A stretch of DNA of 64,000 bases from Muribaculaceae bacterium (GTDB lineage: Bacteria > Bacteroidota > Bacteroidia > Bacteroidales > Muribaculaceae). Shown here one piece after another: positions 44,587 through 54,097 of this stretch. A program made the position numbers and the translations under genes. The stretch is taken from positions 62,001 to 126,000 of the forward strand of contig JAGATN010000010.1 in the NCBI GenBank assembly GCA_017621225.1, in the 5' to 3' direction. Each line of letters begins with the position of its first letter. Position 1 is the stretch's first letter. The notes beneath the pieces were generated by a model, which did not search any database, was not told the origin of the DNA, and worked only from the letters and a program-made list of their open reading frames with translations.

Positions 44587-45252
44587 ATGAAAACAAAATC
44601 CTTAATAATCACCCTCGTTGCTTTTTTAGGACTATGTTCTTGCAAACAATCCAAAGAAGAAAAGGCACAACAAATGATTGTTGAATACTTTAAAGACAAA
44701 GTGTATCACTTTGATAGCTACAAACCTTTACAAACAAAAGTGGATAGCTTATTCGTTTCATTAGCTTTTGACAAGGAAGCCATTTATCTCACATTGGACA
44801 TGTTAAAGCTCTTCCAATTGAAAGAAGAATATACAAATAAGATTGAAGACGCGGAAAGCTCTATGGACATTTGGTCACCCGATGGCTATTCTTCAACGTA
44901 TAGTCGCGGAGAATATAAACGTGCAAAGAAAGAGCGAGATGAAAACAAACGGCGATTGGATAAGACAAAAGACCGCATAAAAGCTCAATTTGACAAAATA
45001 AAGACACGTCAGTCAAAAATCAAGACAGGTGTTTTTGATGGGTGGAAAGTATATCATAGGCTTAAGTGTTTGAATGGGGCAGGAACTTTTGATTTATTCG
45101 ATGAACACATATTTTTATGCGATAAGAATTTCAATGTAAAATTCGAATGCTCAAAAAAAGATTTTGAGTTCCTTTCAAAAATTCTAAATACTATTGCAGT
45201 ATCGGATGATGTACCTGAATTTGTTGAAAAACTACAAGATGTCATATTTTAA
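44587..45252 (+). CDS. lipoprotein of unknown function
   Basis: The protein is 221 aa from the ATG at 44587. The lipoprotein signal MKTKSLIITLVAFLGLCSC places the lipidated Cys at 19. The mature part is strongly charged, with a likely coiled coil (GEYKRAKKERDENKRRLDKTK region, about 115-140), followed by a compact C-terminal domain that includes DGWKVYHRLKCLNGAGTFDLF. I do not recognise the family. The gene is clearly AT-rich compared with neighbours and has the structured leader upstream, so it looks acquired. The next gene starts 12 bases later. Confidence 0.6.
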   Translation: MKTKSLIITLVAFLGLCSCKQSKEEKAQQMIVEYFKDKVYHFDSYKPLQTKVDSLFVSLAFDKEAIYLTLDMLKLFQLKEEYTNKIEDAESSMDIWSPDGYSSTYSRGEYKRAKKERDENKRRLDKTKDRIKAQFDKIKTRQSKIKTGVFDGWKVYHRLKCLNGAGTFDLFDEHIFLCDKNFNVKFECSKKDFEFLSKILNTIAVSDDVPEFVEKLQDVIF

Positions 45253-45264
45253 TATATAGAATAT

Positions 45265-46104
45265 ATGATAATAAAAAAACGCCCCATAATAACATGGCTT
45301 TTAAATCCTGATAGCCAAAAACACACCGATGGCATTTTGTTATCCGAAGTAGCTAATTCGATGAATCATCAAATTCTAAATAAACATATAGCCGAATTGG
45401 ATAACATAAGACTTCAAAAGCCGATGTGGGGACTACCTGAATTACTTATGCCTTCTTTTGAGGATGTTATGAAAAGAACCGTTTCATCTTTTAAGGAAAT
45501 GATGCCTACTCTGTTTCAGGAATTCAGCGAGCAAGAGGAGTGTGGAATCTTATTATGCAAACGGAATGTCACTTTGGTTTATAGATTTGTAGACAACAAG
45601 TTACATATATGGTATTTCATAGAGGAAAACGGCAAAAGTATTTTTAAATTTTATTCATATTGTGAGCATATTGAACTTCGACTCAAAGTTAATATAATAT
45701 CGTCATTAATACAGGATGATGGCTTGTTCAAAGGTTCAATTGAAGAACGAGAGAGTTCCATTGGTTCAGTTTCAAATTTTATCGCTTCATATATTGCCGT
45801 AAAAAAGCATATGAAAGTCGAAATCGTCGTTATCCCACAAGGGAAATTTACTGCAATTGAAGGCACACCTCTTGAATATGTTGATAAAAAGAAGGTTATA
45901 AACCAAACCGGGCAAGAGGTTATTGTCATGGATTCAAAATGGTTTAGAAAGATTGTAAATGATAATGACATTTATGTTCGTGGTTATTTGAGAATGCAGA
46001 ATAAAAAGAACGATAAAGGAGAGCTTGTTAAAGAATTAATCTTTATTGATCAGCATGTGCGCCATGGGTATCATAGGAATGCAACGATTGAAGATGTTAT
46101 GTAA
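45265..46104 (+). CDS. unknown protein, partner of the AT-rich lipoprotein gene
   Basis: The protein is 279 aa with no signal peptide or membrane segment. It begins MIIKKRPIITWLLNPDSQ and has mixed alpha/beta composition. Visible stretches are NHQILNKHIAELDNIRLQK, LCKRNVTLVYRFVDNKLHIWYF and a C-terminal VIPQGKFTAIEGTPLEYV. None matches a family I can name. It is AT-rich like the lipoprotein gene 12 bases upstream, so the two were probably acquired together. The stop at 46104 is followed by a 190-base gap with the promoter of the sigma factor gene. Confidence 0.55.
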   Translation: MIIKKRPIITWLLNPDSQKHTDGILLSEVANSMNHQILNKHIAELDNIRLQKPMWGLPELLMPSFEDVMKRTVSSFKEMMPTLFQEFSEQEECGILLCKRNVTLVYRFVDNKLHIWYFIEENGKSIFKFYSYCEHIELRLKVNIISSLIQDDGLFKGSIEERESSIGSVSNFIASYIAVKKHMKVEIVVIPQGKFTAIEGTPLEYVDKKKVINQTGQEVIVMDSKWFRKIVNDNDIYVRGYLRMQNKKNDKGELVKELIFIDQHVRHGYHRNATIEDVM

Positions 46105-46158
46105 CAATGTTTGAATCTAATAAATGCGAAAATTTATTTAAGCTAAATTTCATTGTAT

Positions 46159-46189
46159 TTTGTAATACAAAATTAAATTCATATCTTTG
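46159..46189 (+). promoter_or_regulatory. promoter of the ECF sigma factor gene
   Basis: TTTG (46159-46162), a 19-base spacer and TATCTTTG (46182-46189) form a canonical Bacteroidetes promoter. The leader to the ATG at 46296 is about 100 bases. Confidence 0.65.
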
Positions 46190-46295
46190 CCGATGGAGAC
46201 TTCGTAGCTCACCAAACAACAATATCATTGTAAAACTTAAAAAATCATCTGCCTATCGAAACACTTCTACTCCAATTTTAAAGTAGATGTAAATT

Positions 46296-46886
46296 ATGCA
46301 ATCATTATCAACGCTACCTGACGATAAGTTGGTAGCTGCATATCTTATAGGCAACAACTCAGCATTCGACTTGCTTTTGAAACGTCATCAATCGCGAGTT
46401 TATTCTTACATATTATCCATCGTAAAACAAAGAAGCATTGCCGACGACCTTTTTCAGGAAACGTTCGTCAAAGCCATCATCACCATCAAGCAAGGCCAAT
46501 ATGTGCACAACGGCAAGTTCCTGCCCTGGATATGCCGCATAGCCCACAACTTGATAATCGACCATTTCCGACAAGGCAACTCCAACAATATGGTGCAGAC
46601 GGATGCTTTCGACGCCGACATCTACAACCGAAAGGAGTTTTCGGACGGCAACATCGAGGACAGTATGATATCCGACCAAATATCGTCGGACGTGCGCCGT
46701 CTCGTGGCCGCCCTCCCCGACAGCCAGCGCGAAGTTCTGGAAATGCGATATTACCGCGACATGTCGTTCAAGGAGATAGCCGAAGCCACCGACGTAAGCA
46801 TAAACACGGCATTGGGGCGCATGCGCTACGCCATACTCAACATGCGCCGCATAGCAAGCGAAAACAACATAGTGCTTACGCTTTGA
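46296..46886 (+). CDS. ECF-type RNA polymerase sigma factor
   Basis: The protein is 196 aa. Sigma region 2 is visible as AFDLLLKRHQSRVYSYILSI, ADDLFQETFVKA and PWICRIAHNLIIDHFR. Region 4 is LPDSQREVLEMRYYRDMSFKEIAE followed by the recognition helix VSINTALGRMRYAILNMR. No anti-sigma gene follows; the next gene is a mechanosensitive channel after an 82-bp palindrome. The gene is transcribed from a housekeeping-type promoter, so its own regulon lies elsewhere or it is regulated after transcription. Confidence 0.9.
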   Translation: MQSLSTLPDDKLVAAYLIGNNSAFDLLLKRHQSRVYSYILSIVKQRSIADDLFQETFVKAIITIKQGQYVHNGKFLPWICRIAHNLIIDHFRQGNSNNMVQTDAFDADIYNRKEFSDGNIEDSMISDQISSDVRRLVAALPDSQREVLEMRYYRDMSFKEIAEATDVSINTALGRMRYAILNMRRIASENNIVLTL

Positions 46887-46888
46887 AA

Positions 46889-46970
46889 CTTTAAATAAGC
46901 ATCAAGCGTTATACGGACAAATAGAGGTGATGCCGATGCATCATCATAACGTTTGACTGTTTATTTAAAG
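46889..46970. repeat. 82-bp imperfect palindrome between the sigma factor and channel genes
   Basis: CTTTAAATAA (46889-46898) pairs perfectly with TTATTTAAAG (46961-46970). Further in, TCAAGCGTTAT faces ATAACGTTTGA, and TGATGC-CGAT-GCATCA (46928-46943) forms a tip hairpin. It ends 4 bases before the ATG at 46975, so it may act as terminator, attenuator or a small inserted element. Confidence 0.65.
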
Positions 46971-46974
46971 CACT

Positions 46975-48267
46975 ATGTTTACAGAAATAGTACCATCGCA
47001 CAAAGTTGCCACATGGCTTCTAAGCACCATCGACGGTGGGCTGGATTCGATTGGTCTAACCCATGACAAAACGATAGAAGAAATAATTTATGTGTGCATA
47101 ATAGTGGCCGTAGCCGTACTGATAGGCTGGGTTTTGAGACGCATAATACTTTTCATTTCTCGAAAATGGGTATCGCTGCATGACACCGAGATGAGCCATG
47201 AGCTCATAAACCAACGCGTACTGACGCATTGCAGCCACGTGATACCGCCACTTGTCATATTGGGGTTGCTGCCGTTTGCATTCGACACAAAGTCGCAGTT
47301 GCTTCACATAATCGAAATAGCGCTTACCGTATACACGCTCATAGTAACGGCAATTGCCATAAATGCGGTGTTGACATTCATATGGACCAGATTTGACAAA
47401 CAGGAAAACACAAAAAATCTGCCGCTCAAAGGCATACTCAACGTGGGGAAAGGCTTGGTGTGGATAATAGTGGCCATTATAAGCATTTCGGTAATCGTCG
47501 ACAAATCGCCGGCCGCCCTGCTCACCGGACTTGGCGCATTTGCGGCGGCATTGATGTTGATATTCAAAGACAGCATACTCGGATTCGTGGCAGGCATACA
47601 GCTATCGCAAAACGACATGCTGAGAGTCGGCGACTGGATAGTTGTGCCATCGACCATAGCCAACGGAATAGTCGTAGATGTGTCGCTGTCAGCCGTAAAA
47701 GTGCAGAACTGGGACAATACCATCGTGACGCTTCCACCATACACGTTGGTGTCGACATCGTTTCAAAACTGGCGAGGAATGAGCGACAGCGGATATCGTC
47801 TCATAAGCCGTTCGGTAATTTTCGATTGCGACACCATAACCCAATGCACGCCCGAACTCATCACCGCCATAACCACCGAATTTCCTGAGGTAAAAAGCTA
47901 CGTGGCAAAACTCCAGGCATCGGGCAAAAACGAATACGACCCCGGATTGGCCACCGTAAACGGCACCATAGAGACCAATCTCGGCCTGTTCAGGGCCTAT
48001 ATGTGCCAATATCTTCTCAATCATCCACTGATAGGCACCGATCAGCAGATATTGGTCAGAATAATGACACCTACCGGCGAGGGAATGCCGCTTCAGATAT
48101 ATTGCTACACCACAACGGCGTGGACGGCCTATGAAGCCGTACAGAGCCAGATATTCGAACACATAGCGGCCACCTGTCAGAAATTTGGCCTGAAACTTTA
48201 CAATCAGCCATCGGGCAACGACATCGAGACATTGCGTCTACACGCCGAAGATTCAAAGACGGCATAA
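46975..48267 (+). CDS. MscS-family mechanosensitive channel, YbdG-like
   Basis: The protein is 430 aa. About five hydrophobic helices lead to the MscS pore helix and beta domain: LLTGLGAFAAALMLIFKDSI, GFVAGIQLSQNDMLRVGDWI, VSLSAVKVQNWDNTIVTLPP and LVSTSFQNWRGMSDSGYR. The size and the YRLISRSVIFD segment match the YbdG (415 aa) branch more than the short MscS. It should act in the inner membrane as a low-conductance osmotic safety valve. An intrinsic terminator follows 19 bases after the stop. Confidence 0.88.
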   Translation: MFTEIVPSHKVATWLLSTIDGGLDSIGLTHDKTIEEIIYVCIIVAVAVLIGWVLRRIILFISRKWVSLHDTEMSHELINQRVLTHCSHVIPPLVILGLLPFAFDTKSQLLHIIEIALTVYTLIVTAIAINAVLTFIWTRFDKQENTKNLPLKGILNVGKGLVWIIVAIISISVIVDKSPAALLTGLGAFAAALMLIFKDSILGFVAGIQLSQNDMLRVGDWIVVPSTIANGIVVDVSLSAVKVQNWDNTIVTLPPYTLVSTSFQNWRGMSDSGYRLISRSVIFDCDTITQCTPELITAITTEFPEVKSYVAKLQASGKNEYDPGLATVNGTIETNLGLFRAYMCQYLLNHPLIGTDQQILVRIMTPTGEGMPLQIYCYTTTAWTAYEAVQSQIFEHIAATCQKFGLKLYNQPSGNDIETLRLHAEDSKTA

Positions 48268-48286
48268 CCGCCTCTACATACCGAAT

Positions 48287-48326
48287 AAATGGTTTCCGCT
48301 GCAACATCGAACGGAAACCATTTTTT
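48287..48326 (+). terminator. intrinsic terminator of the channel gene
   Basis: AAATGGTTTCCG (48287-48298) and CGGAAACCATTT (48312-48323) form a perfect 12-bp stem, followed by more T to 48326. Confidence 0.9.
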
Positions 48327-48402
48327 GTCATTAGTCATTTCGAAACGTCATTTAAAGGTCGTTTAAAAACATACTCTTATTCGTTAATTACGAATTTATA
48401 AT

Positions 48403-48410
48403 TAAATTTG
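48403..48410 (+). promoter_or_regulatory. -7 element of the Rid/ccsBA operon
   Basis: TAAATTTG matches TAnnTTTG and lies 66 bases before the ATG at 48477. Confidence 0.45.
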
Positions 48411-48476
48411 CACAAGATTGACAAGGCACGGAGTTGGCCGTCAGAAAAAACGCCATCGCCATAATTTCAACCTACA

Positions 48477-49625
48477 ATGATATATAACCGACATTCGTTT
48501 GAATCACATAGAACCATAGCCCTATCAGCATCGTTTTCACCCAATGACAACGACGATGCCTTAGCCGAACACCACATAATAATAAGCCACACCGACCCGT
48601 CGGCCGATTTCGACACCCAACTGGCATCGATCGAATCGACAGCCACCGAAATGCTTGCGCTGCTCGGAAGCGGTACTGATGTGGTGCTGAAACGATATTT
48701 TTTAAGCGATGTGGCCAATCAGGCTCATCGAATAGAGCGAAGTGGCAATTGCTGCCTATCGGCAATCGGACAACCGCCACTCAACGGCAGCAAAGTGGCA
48801 CTATGGATGTATGCCATAACCAATGCCGACATTCGCCGCAATCAAGCAGGACTTACTGAATTCAAACATAACGCCTACACTCATATTTTTGCCGGAGGAA
48901 TAACGACCGGTCACAACAATTCGAAAGAAGAAACCACATCGATACTCAACGAATATGCGGCAGAGCTTAACGAGCTAAACTGCACGCTAAAGGACAATTG
49001 CGTAAGAACATGGTTTTTCGTTCGTGACATCGACATAAATTATTCAGGCGTAGTAGAGGGCCGAAACATGGTGTTTCGAGCCAATGATCTCACCACCGAT
49101 ACCCATTTCATTGCCAGCACGGGAATAGGAGGCATCGCCTCGTCGCGTAGCAGCCTCGTGACGATGGACGCGTACTCGATACACGGCCTGAAAGAGGATC
49201 AGATAACCTATCTTCATGCGCCCGAAATGATGAACGCCACGCATGAATATGGAGTCGCATTCGAGCGAGGCACGGCAATAAATTACGGCGACCGTCGCCA
49301 CGTCATAATATCAGGAACGGCCAGCATTGACAATAAGGGCCAAATCATGCATCAGGGCAACGTGAAGGAGCAAGCATTGCGAATGCTCAAAAACGTTGAA
49401 TCGCTCCTCGCCAAAGCGGGATGCGGCTGGAACGACACGGCCCACATAATAGTATACCTGCGCGACATAGCCGACACGGAGGTGGTGCGCGACATCATGC
49501 GCGCGCATCTGCCCAATCAGCCAATGATAATAGTAGAAGCACCGGTATGCCGTCCGGGATGGCTGATAGAGATGGAGTGCATGGCCATTTGCAGGCAATC
49601 GGCACCACAATATGATAAGTTTTAA
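48477..49625 (+). CDS. long Rid-family (YjgF-like) protein
   Basis: The protein is 382 aa, about three times the size of RidA. The C-terminal 120 residues carry the Rid fold (RHVIISGTASIDNKGQIMHQG, QALRMLKNVESLLAKAG, DTAHIIVYLRDIADTEVV, EAPVCRPGWLIEMECMAI). The middle region (VRTWFFVRDIDINYSGVV, GIGGIASSRSSLVTMDAYSI) and N-terminus resemble the chorismatase-like FkbO/Hyg5 arrangement of degenerate Rid repeats. Reaction unknown. Its end overlaps the cytochrome c assembly gene by 14 bases, which implies a link to cytochrome c or nitrite/nitrate respiration. Confidence 0.72.
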   Translation: MIYNRHSFESHRTIALSASFSPNDNDDALAEHHIIISHTDPSADFDTQLASIESTATEMLALLGSGTDVVLKRYFLSDVANQAHRIERSGNCCLSAIGQPPLNGSKVALWMYAITNADIRRNQAGLTEFKHNAYTHIFAGGITTGHNNSKEETTSILNEYAAELNELNCTLKDNCVRTWFFVRDIDINYSGVVEGRNMVFRANDLTTDTHFIASTGIGGIASSRSSLVTMDAYSIHGLKEDQITYLHAPEMMNATHEYGVAFERGTAINYGDRRHVIISGTASIDNKGQIMHQGNVKEQALRMLKNVESLLAKAGCGWNDTAHIIVYLRDIADTEVVRDIMRAHLPNQPMIIVEAPVCRPGWLIEMECMAICRQSAPQYDKF

Positions 49626-51189
49626 AACCATACATTGGGGCGCATACGCACTATTGACGGCGACATTGGCAGCAACGTCGCTTCTGTTTGACGAAACATT
49701 GTTCAAGTCGGCATGGCTCATTTCGTTGTGGGCACTGTCGGCGGTTCTTCTGACAATAGTCATATTGCGCCGACGCATGTGGCGCCGGGTTGGCTCTTTC
49801 CTTATGCATATGTCGTTCATCATAATGCTGTCAGGGGCGCTGACCACTATGATATCGGGCAAACGCGGATCGATCGACATAATACCGGGAACCGCCACTA
49901 ACGAATACGTTGACGAAGAATCGTACGTGCAGATGCTCCCCTTCACCATCGAGCTCGATTCGATCATCAGAAATTTTCACCCCGACGGACTAACCCCATC
50001 GTCCTACGAATGCATCCTTACAATTGACGGCACGAAGCATACGTTATCCAACAATGGCATCATAGAACATAACGGATACATATTTTCACAAAAGCTCATA
50101 GATGATCATTCCGACACGGCCATCATAGGGGTAAATCATGATAAGGCAGGCACAATGCTGTTTTTCAGCGGAGCCATACTATTTGTCATTGCATCCGTTT
50201 GGATAATGATTTCAAAAATGGCACGACGCAAGGTGCCCACAGTGGCGGCAATCATATTATTGTCAATCAGCACGCTGCAAGCCAACGCATCGACAATGCC
50301 GATAGAAACGACAAATGCATTGTCAAGCAACGAATTGTCGGTTGGTCAAAGCGCGTCGAGCAGCAACGACATCGCAATCGGACCCGTACGCTACACATCG
50401 GCAATCAAAGCCGCATATGACGGAATGAATTTTCACGCCGCGTTTTTCATCATGGCATTCGCAATCGGATTATTGTCGCTACGGCAAGCCATAGTCAACC
50501 GCAAGATTTCAAAATGGCTTATCCGGCTAAGTTGGGTGGCAATCGCGTTTCAATTGACGGGATACGTATTGCGCTGGATGATATATGGCCACATACCGTT
50601 TGCCACTACAAGCGACACAATGACGCTGCTTTCAGCCGCAACCGCCGCACTGACCATAATAATGGCGCGACGATCCGACGAATTGACATTCGCCCTCGGA
50701 ATGACCGCATCGGGAATAATAGGCCTCATCGCCTCACTGTCGCAATCGGTGCCCGAAGCGTCACATCTGCCGGTAGCGTTGGCCTCGCCATGGCTCGCCA
50801 TACACGTGAGCCTCGTCATGATGTCGTACACGCTGTTCGTGTTCGCATTCATAATATCGATGGCCGGCCTGACAAACCGTCGGCAAGCACCGCGACTTGC
50901 CGAAACGTTGAAAACCGTATTGCTCCCGGCGGTGTTACTGCTCGGGATGGGCATTCTTACCGGATCGGCCTGGGCATTGTCGGCCTGGGGAAGATATTGG
51001 GGATGGGATCCCAAAGAAACGTGGGCATTGATCACCTTCATGACATATGCCGTTCCACTTCATGGCAGCATCAGATGGTTTGACAATCCACGCCATCTGT
51101 TCGCATACAACTCATTGGCCATAATCACGGTGATTATGACCTACATAGGCGTAAACTACATGCCTTCGCTACATTCATACGGCGGATGA
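49612..51189 (+). CDS. cytochrome c assembly protein, CcsBA (ResB-ResC) fusion type
   Basis: The protein is 525 aa, multi-pass. The N-terminal third resembles ResB/CcsB (FLMHMSFIIMLSGALTTMIS, GSIDIIPGTATNEYV). The C-terminal half is CcsA/ResC with the haem-handling tryptophan-rich motif AWGRYWGWDPKETWALITF and flanking conserved histidines (LAIHVSLVMMSY, VPLHGSIRW). It exports haem and joins it to apocytochromes outside the inner membrane. Bacteroidetes usually have it near nrfHA; those genes are not in this window. It overlaps the Rid-family gene upstream. Confidence 0.87.
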   Translation: MISFKTIHWGAYALLTATLAATSLLFDETLFKSAWLISLWALSAVLLTIVILRRRMWRRVGSFLMHMSFIIMLSGALTTMISGKRGSIDIIPGTATNEYVDEESYVQMLPFTIELDSIIRNFHPDGLTPSSYECILTIDGTKHTLSNNGIIEHNGYIFSQKLIDDHSDTAIIGVNHDKAGTMLFFSGAILFVIASVWIMISKMARRKVPTVAAIILLSISTLQANASTMPIETTNALSSNELSVGQSASSSNDIAIGPVRYTSAIKAAYDGMNFHAAFFIMAFAIGLLSLRQAIVNRKISKWLIRLSWVAIAFQLTGYVLRWMIYGHIPFATTSDTMTLLSAATAALTIIMARRSDELTFALGMTASGIIGLIASLSQSVPEASHLPVALASPWLAIHVSLVMMSYTLFVFAFIISMAGLTNRRQAPRLAETLKTVLLPAVLLLGMGILTGSAWALSAWGRYWGWDPKETWALITFMTYAVPLHGSIRWFDNPRHLFAYNSLAIITVIMTYIGVNYMPSLHSYGG

Positions 51190-51220
51190 ACAAATTTTAT
51201 CACTTTGCAGAAAGACAAAA

Positions 51221-52663
51221 ATGTTGACAAAAGAACTGATATCACTCAACAGCCCCAAACTTCAATATATTGGAGTTTCATTAAAGAATCCGCATCACAC
51301 CGTAATACCTACCGGCACTACGGTGGTGACGGGCCCCAACGGCGCCGGCAAGTCGGTGCTCGGAAAAATTCTTGAAAAGGGATGGAACATTACCACCAAC
51401 GACATAAAGTCGCCCGTCGACGGCTTGAAGGTGAAGTACATGGAGTTTAACGACATACATTCGTTGGCGGGATTTAAAGTGGAGTATTATCAACAACGCT
51501 TTGAATCGTCGATGAACGACGACGTGCCCACGGTGGCCGAACTCTTGGGCAAGAACGTAGAAAGCGAAACGTGGAAAATGGCCGAAAAGCGTCTGAATAT
51601 ATCCGATATTCTCGACAAGAAGGTCAATTTTCTGTCGAGCGGCGAGTTAAGGAAGCTGCTAATCACCAACATGATGTTTGATTTGCCTCAATTTCTCATA
51701 CTCGACAACCCATTCATAGGTCTCGATGCGGCGTCGCGCGACACGCTAAACGAAGAATTGAAACAAATTTCAGATCGGGGCATATCGATAATGCTGTTGA
51801 TATGCGATCCGAACGAAATACCCGATTACACCGACACCGTAATACCGATAAAGGACTTGACCATCGGAGAAGCAATACATTGCGGCTCCACGCCGATGGA
51901 GAACATAAGGCAGAACGTGGCATCGCTTTTCGACTTTGCAGTAAACATCGACGGCATACCGACACCCGCCACCAAGCAACAATCGGAAAGCGACGACACC
52001 CGCCACGCGGTATTCGAGCTCAACAAATGCAATGTGAAGTATGGAACACGCGTGATTTTGAGAGATGTCTGCTGGACGGTGAAACAAGGCGAATGCTGGG
52101 CACTCGCCGGGCGCAACGGCTCCGGCAAATCGACGCTGCTGAGCCTCATATATGCCGACAATCCACAAGTATATTCAAACGAGGTGAAAATTTTCGGGCG
52201 TAGGCGCGGAACCGGCGAGAGCATCTGGGACATAAAGAAACGCATCGGGTACGTTTCGCCTGAAATGCATCTGTATTTCGGCGGAGGAGCCAACCGACTG
52301 ATCGACGTGGTGTCGGGAGGCCTGAACGACACGGTAGGCTGTTTCCGACAAATCACGCCACAACAGGAGCAAAGAGGCTTGAGATGGCTGAAGCTGCTGC
52401 ACATGGAACACCTTGCACAGCAACGATTCAACGTACTGTCGGCCGGACAGCAAAGATTGGCACTACTGGCGCGCACATTCATAAAAAGCCCTGAATTGCT
52501 GATTCTTGACGAGCCCATGCACGGCCTCGACATAGCCCGCAAAAAGGCCGTCCGCGCCATCATAAACACTTATGCGCGGCGCGACCATACCACCATAATA
52601 TACGTGACACATCACAAATCGGAAGTGCCCGAATGCATTTCGCATACCAAAACACTGCCCTAA
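51221..52663 (+). CDS. double ABC ATPase, ModF/PhrA-like
   Basis: The protein is 480 aa with two ABC domains and no membrane part. Domain 1: Walker A TGPNGAGKSVLGK, signature FLSSGELRKLL, Walker B FLILDNPFIGLD (Asn replaces the usual catalytic Glu). Domain 2: GRNGSGKSTLLSL, LSAGQQRLALLARTF, LLILDEPMHGLD. This layout matches E. coli ModF and related proteins once named PhrA (photorepair), whose function is poorly known. The degenerate Walker B of domain 1 suggests only one site is fully active. It lies 31 bases after ccsBA. Confidence 0.85.
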   Translation: MLTKELISLNSPKLQYIGVSLKNPHHTVIPTGTTVVTGPNGAGKSVLGKILEKGWNITTNDIKSPVDGLKVKYMEFNDIHSLAGFKVEYYQQRFESSMNDDVPTVAELLGKNVESETWKMAEKRLNISDILDKKVNFLSSGELRKLLITNMMFDLPQFLILDNPFIGLDAASRDTLNEELKQISDRGISIMLLICDPNEIPDYTDTVIPIKDLTIGEAIHCGSTPMENIRQNVASLFDFAVNIDGIPTPATKQQSESDDTRHAVFELNKCNVKYGTRVILRDVCWTVKQGECWALAGRNGSGKSTLLSLIYADNPQVYSNEVKIFGRRRGTGESIWDIKKRIGYVSPEMHLYFGGGANRLIDVVSGGLNDTVGCFRQITPQQEQRGLRWLKLLHMEHLAQQRFNVLSAGQQRLALLARTFIKSPELLILDEPMHGLDIARKKAVRAIINTYARRDHTTIIYVTHHKSEVPECISHTKTLP

Positions 52664-52690
52664 CCATTTTTTATTATGGATTTTAATGCG

Positions 52691-52698
52691 TACATTTG
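52691..52698 (+). promoter_or_regulatory. -7 element of tyrS
   Basis: TACATTTG fits TAnnTTTG, 57 bases before the ATG at 52756. Confidence 0.5.
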
Positions 52699-52755
52699 TG
52701 CCCGATTTCAAGTCTAAACATTTGACGTTAAATATATAACTTTAAACATGTAACG

Positions 52756-54051
52756 ATGGATTTTATCGAAGAACTCTCATGGCGCGGCATGATACATCAA
52801 ATGATGCCGGGAACGGAAGATCAACTCAAAAAAGAAATGACTACGGCTTATCTGGGCATCGACCCTACCGCCGATAGCCTACATATAGGGCACCTCGTAG
52901 GAGTAATGATGCTCAAGCACTTCCAACGTTCGGGCCATAAGCCCATCGCTCTTGTCGGAGGCGCAACGGGAATGATCGGCGACCCGTCCATGAAAAGCCA
53001 GGAACGCAAACTTCTCGATGAAGATACATTGCGTCACAATCAGGAAGCCATCAAGAAACAGCTTGCAAAATTTCTTGATTTCGACAGCGATGCACCAAAC
53101 GCGGCCGAAATGGTGAACAACTATGACTGGATGAAGAATTTTTCGTTCCTCGAATTCATACGCGACGTAGGCAAGCACATCACCGTAAACTATATGATGG
53201 CAAAAGACTCTGTGAAGAAACGTCTTTCGGGTGAAAGCCAACAAGGCATGTCGTTTACGGAATTCTCATATCAACTCGTACAGGGCTACGACTTCCTCAC
53301 GCTGTATCGCGACAAGAACTGCAAACTGCAGCTCGGAGGATCGGATCAATGGGGCAACATCACCACCGGAACGGAACTCATACGCCGCACCACCGGAGGC
53401 GAGGCTTATGCACTTACTTGCCCGCTGATAACGAAAGCCGACGGAGGCAAATTCGGCAAAACCGAAAGCGGAAACGTATGGCTCGACCCCAAATACACGT
53501 CGCCATACAAATTCTATCAGTTCTGGCTAAACGTTACCGATGCCGATGCCGAAAAATACATCAAGATATTCACCGAATTGTCGCGCGAGGAAATCGAAAG
53601 CCTTATCGAAGAACAGCACAAAGATCCGGGATTGCGCCCGCTGCAACGCCGACTTGCCAAGGAAATAACCACCATGGTACACTCGGCACAGGATTACGAA
53701 ATGGCCGTAGAAGCATCGCAGATATTGTTTAGCAACAAAGCCGGCGATGCACTGCGCCACATCGACGAAAACACCCTGCTGCAAGTAATGGAAGGCGTTC
53801 CTCAACATGAAATATCGCGCGCCGACATCGAAGCAGGCATAAAGCTTGCCGACTTGCTTACCGACAAAGCTCCGGTATTCCCGTCGAAGGGCGAAATGCG
53901 CAAAATGACCCAACAAGGCGGCGTATCGGTCAACAAAGAAAAAGTAACCGATCCGTATGCGCCGATATGCGCCGATATGCTGTTGAACAACAAGTATATA
54001 CTGATACAGAAAGGCAAGAAGAACTATTATCTTCTCCGCGTAGCCGACTAA
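52756..54051 (+). CDS. tyrS: tyrosyl-tRNA synthetase
   Basis: The protein is 431 aa, class I. It has the HIGH motif [14 protein letters not shown], the tyrosine-binding [10 protein letters not shown] and [18 protein letters not shown], and the KMSKS-equivalent [14 protein letters not shown]. The C-terminal S4 RNA-binding domain includes [13 protein letters not shown]. It charges tRNA-Tyr. It has its own promoter and is followed by hairpins in the next 80 bases. Confidence 0.96.
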   Translation: MDFIEELSWRGMIHQMMPGTEDQLKKEMTTAYLGIDPTADSLHIGHLVGVMMLKHFQRSGHKPIALVGGATGMIGDPSMKSQERKLLDEDTLRHNQEAIKKQLAKFLDFDSDAPNAAEMVNNYDWMKNFSFLEFIRDVGKHITVNYMMAKDSVKKRLSGESQQGMSFTEFSYQLVQGYDFLTLYRDKNCKLQLGGSDQWGNITTGTELIRRTTGGEAYALTCPLITKADGGKFGKTESGNVWLDPKYTSPYKFYQFWLNVTDADAEKYIKIFTELSREEIESLIEEQHKDPGLRPLQRRLAKEITTMVHSAQDYEMAVEASQILFSNKAGDALRHIDENTLLQVMEGVPQHEISRADIEAGIKLADLLTDKAPVFPSKGEMRKMTQQGGVSVNKEKVTDPYAPICADMLLNNKYILIQKGKKNYYLLRVAD

Positions 54052-54097
54052 TGCCTCGTAATAAAAACTTAATGAGGCTTATAACCGATACAACACA

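Noticed and set aside
53956-53980. Short direct repeat (TATGCGCCGA twice) in tyrS
   Set aside because: It is in frame within a normal conserved protein stretch and has no sign of disruption.
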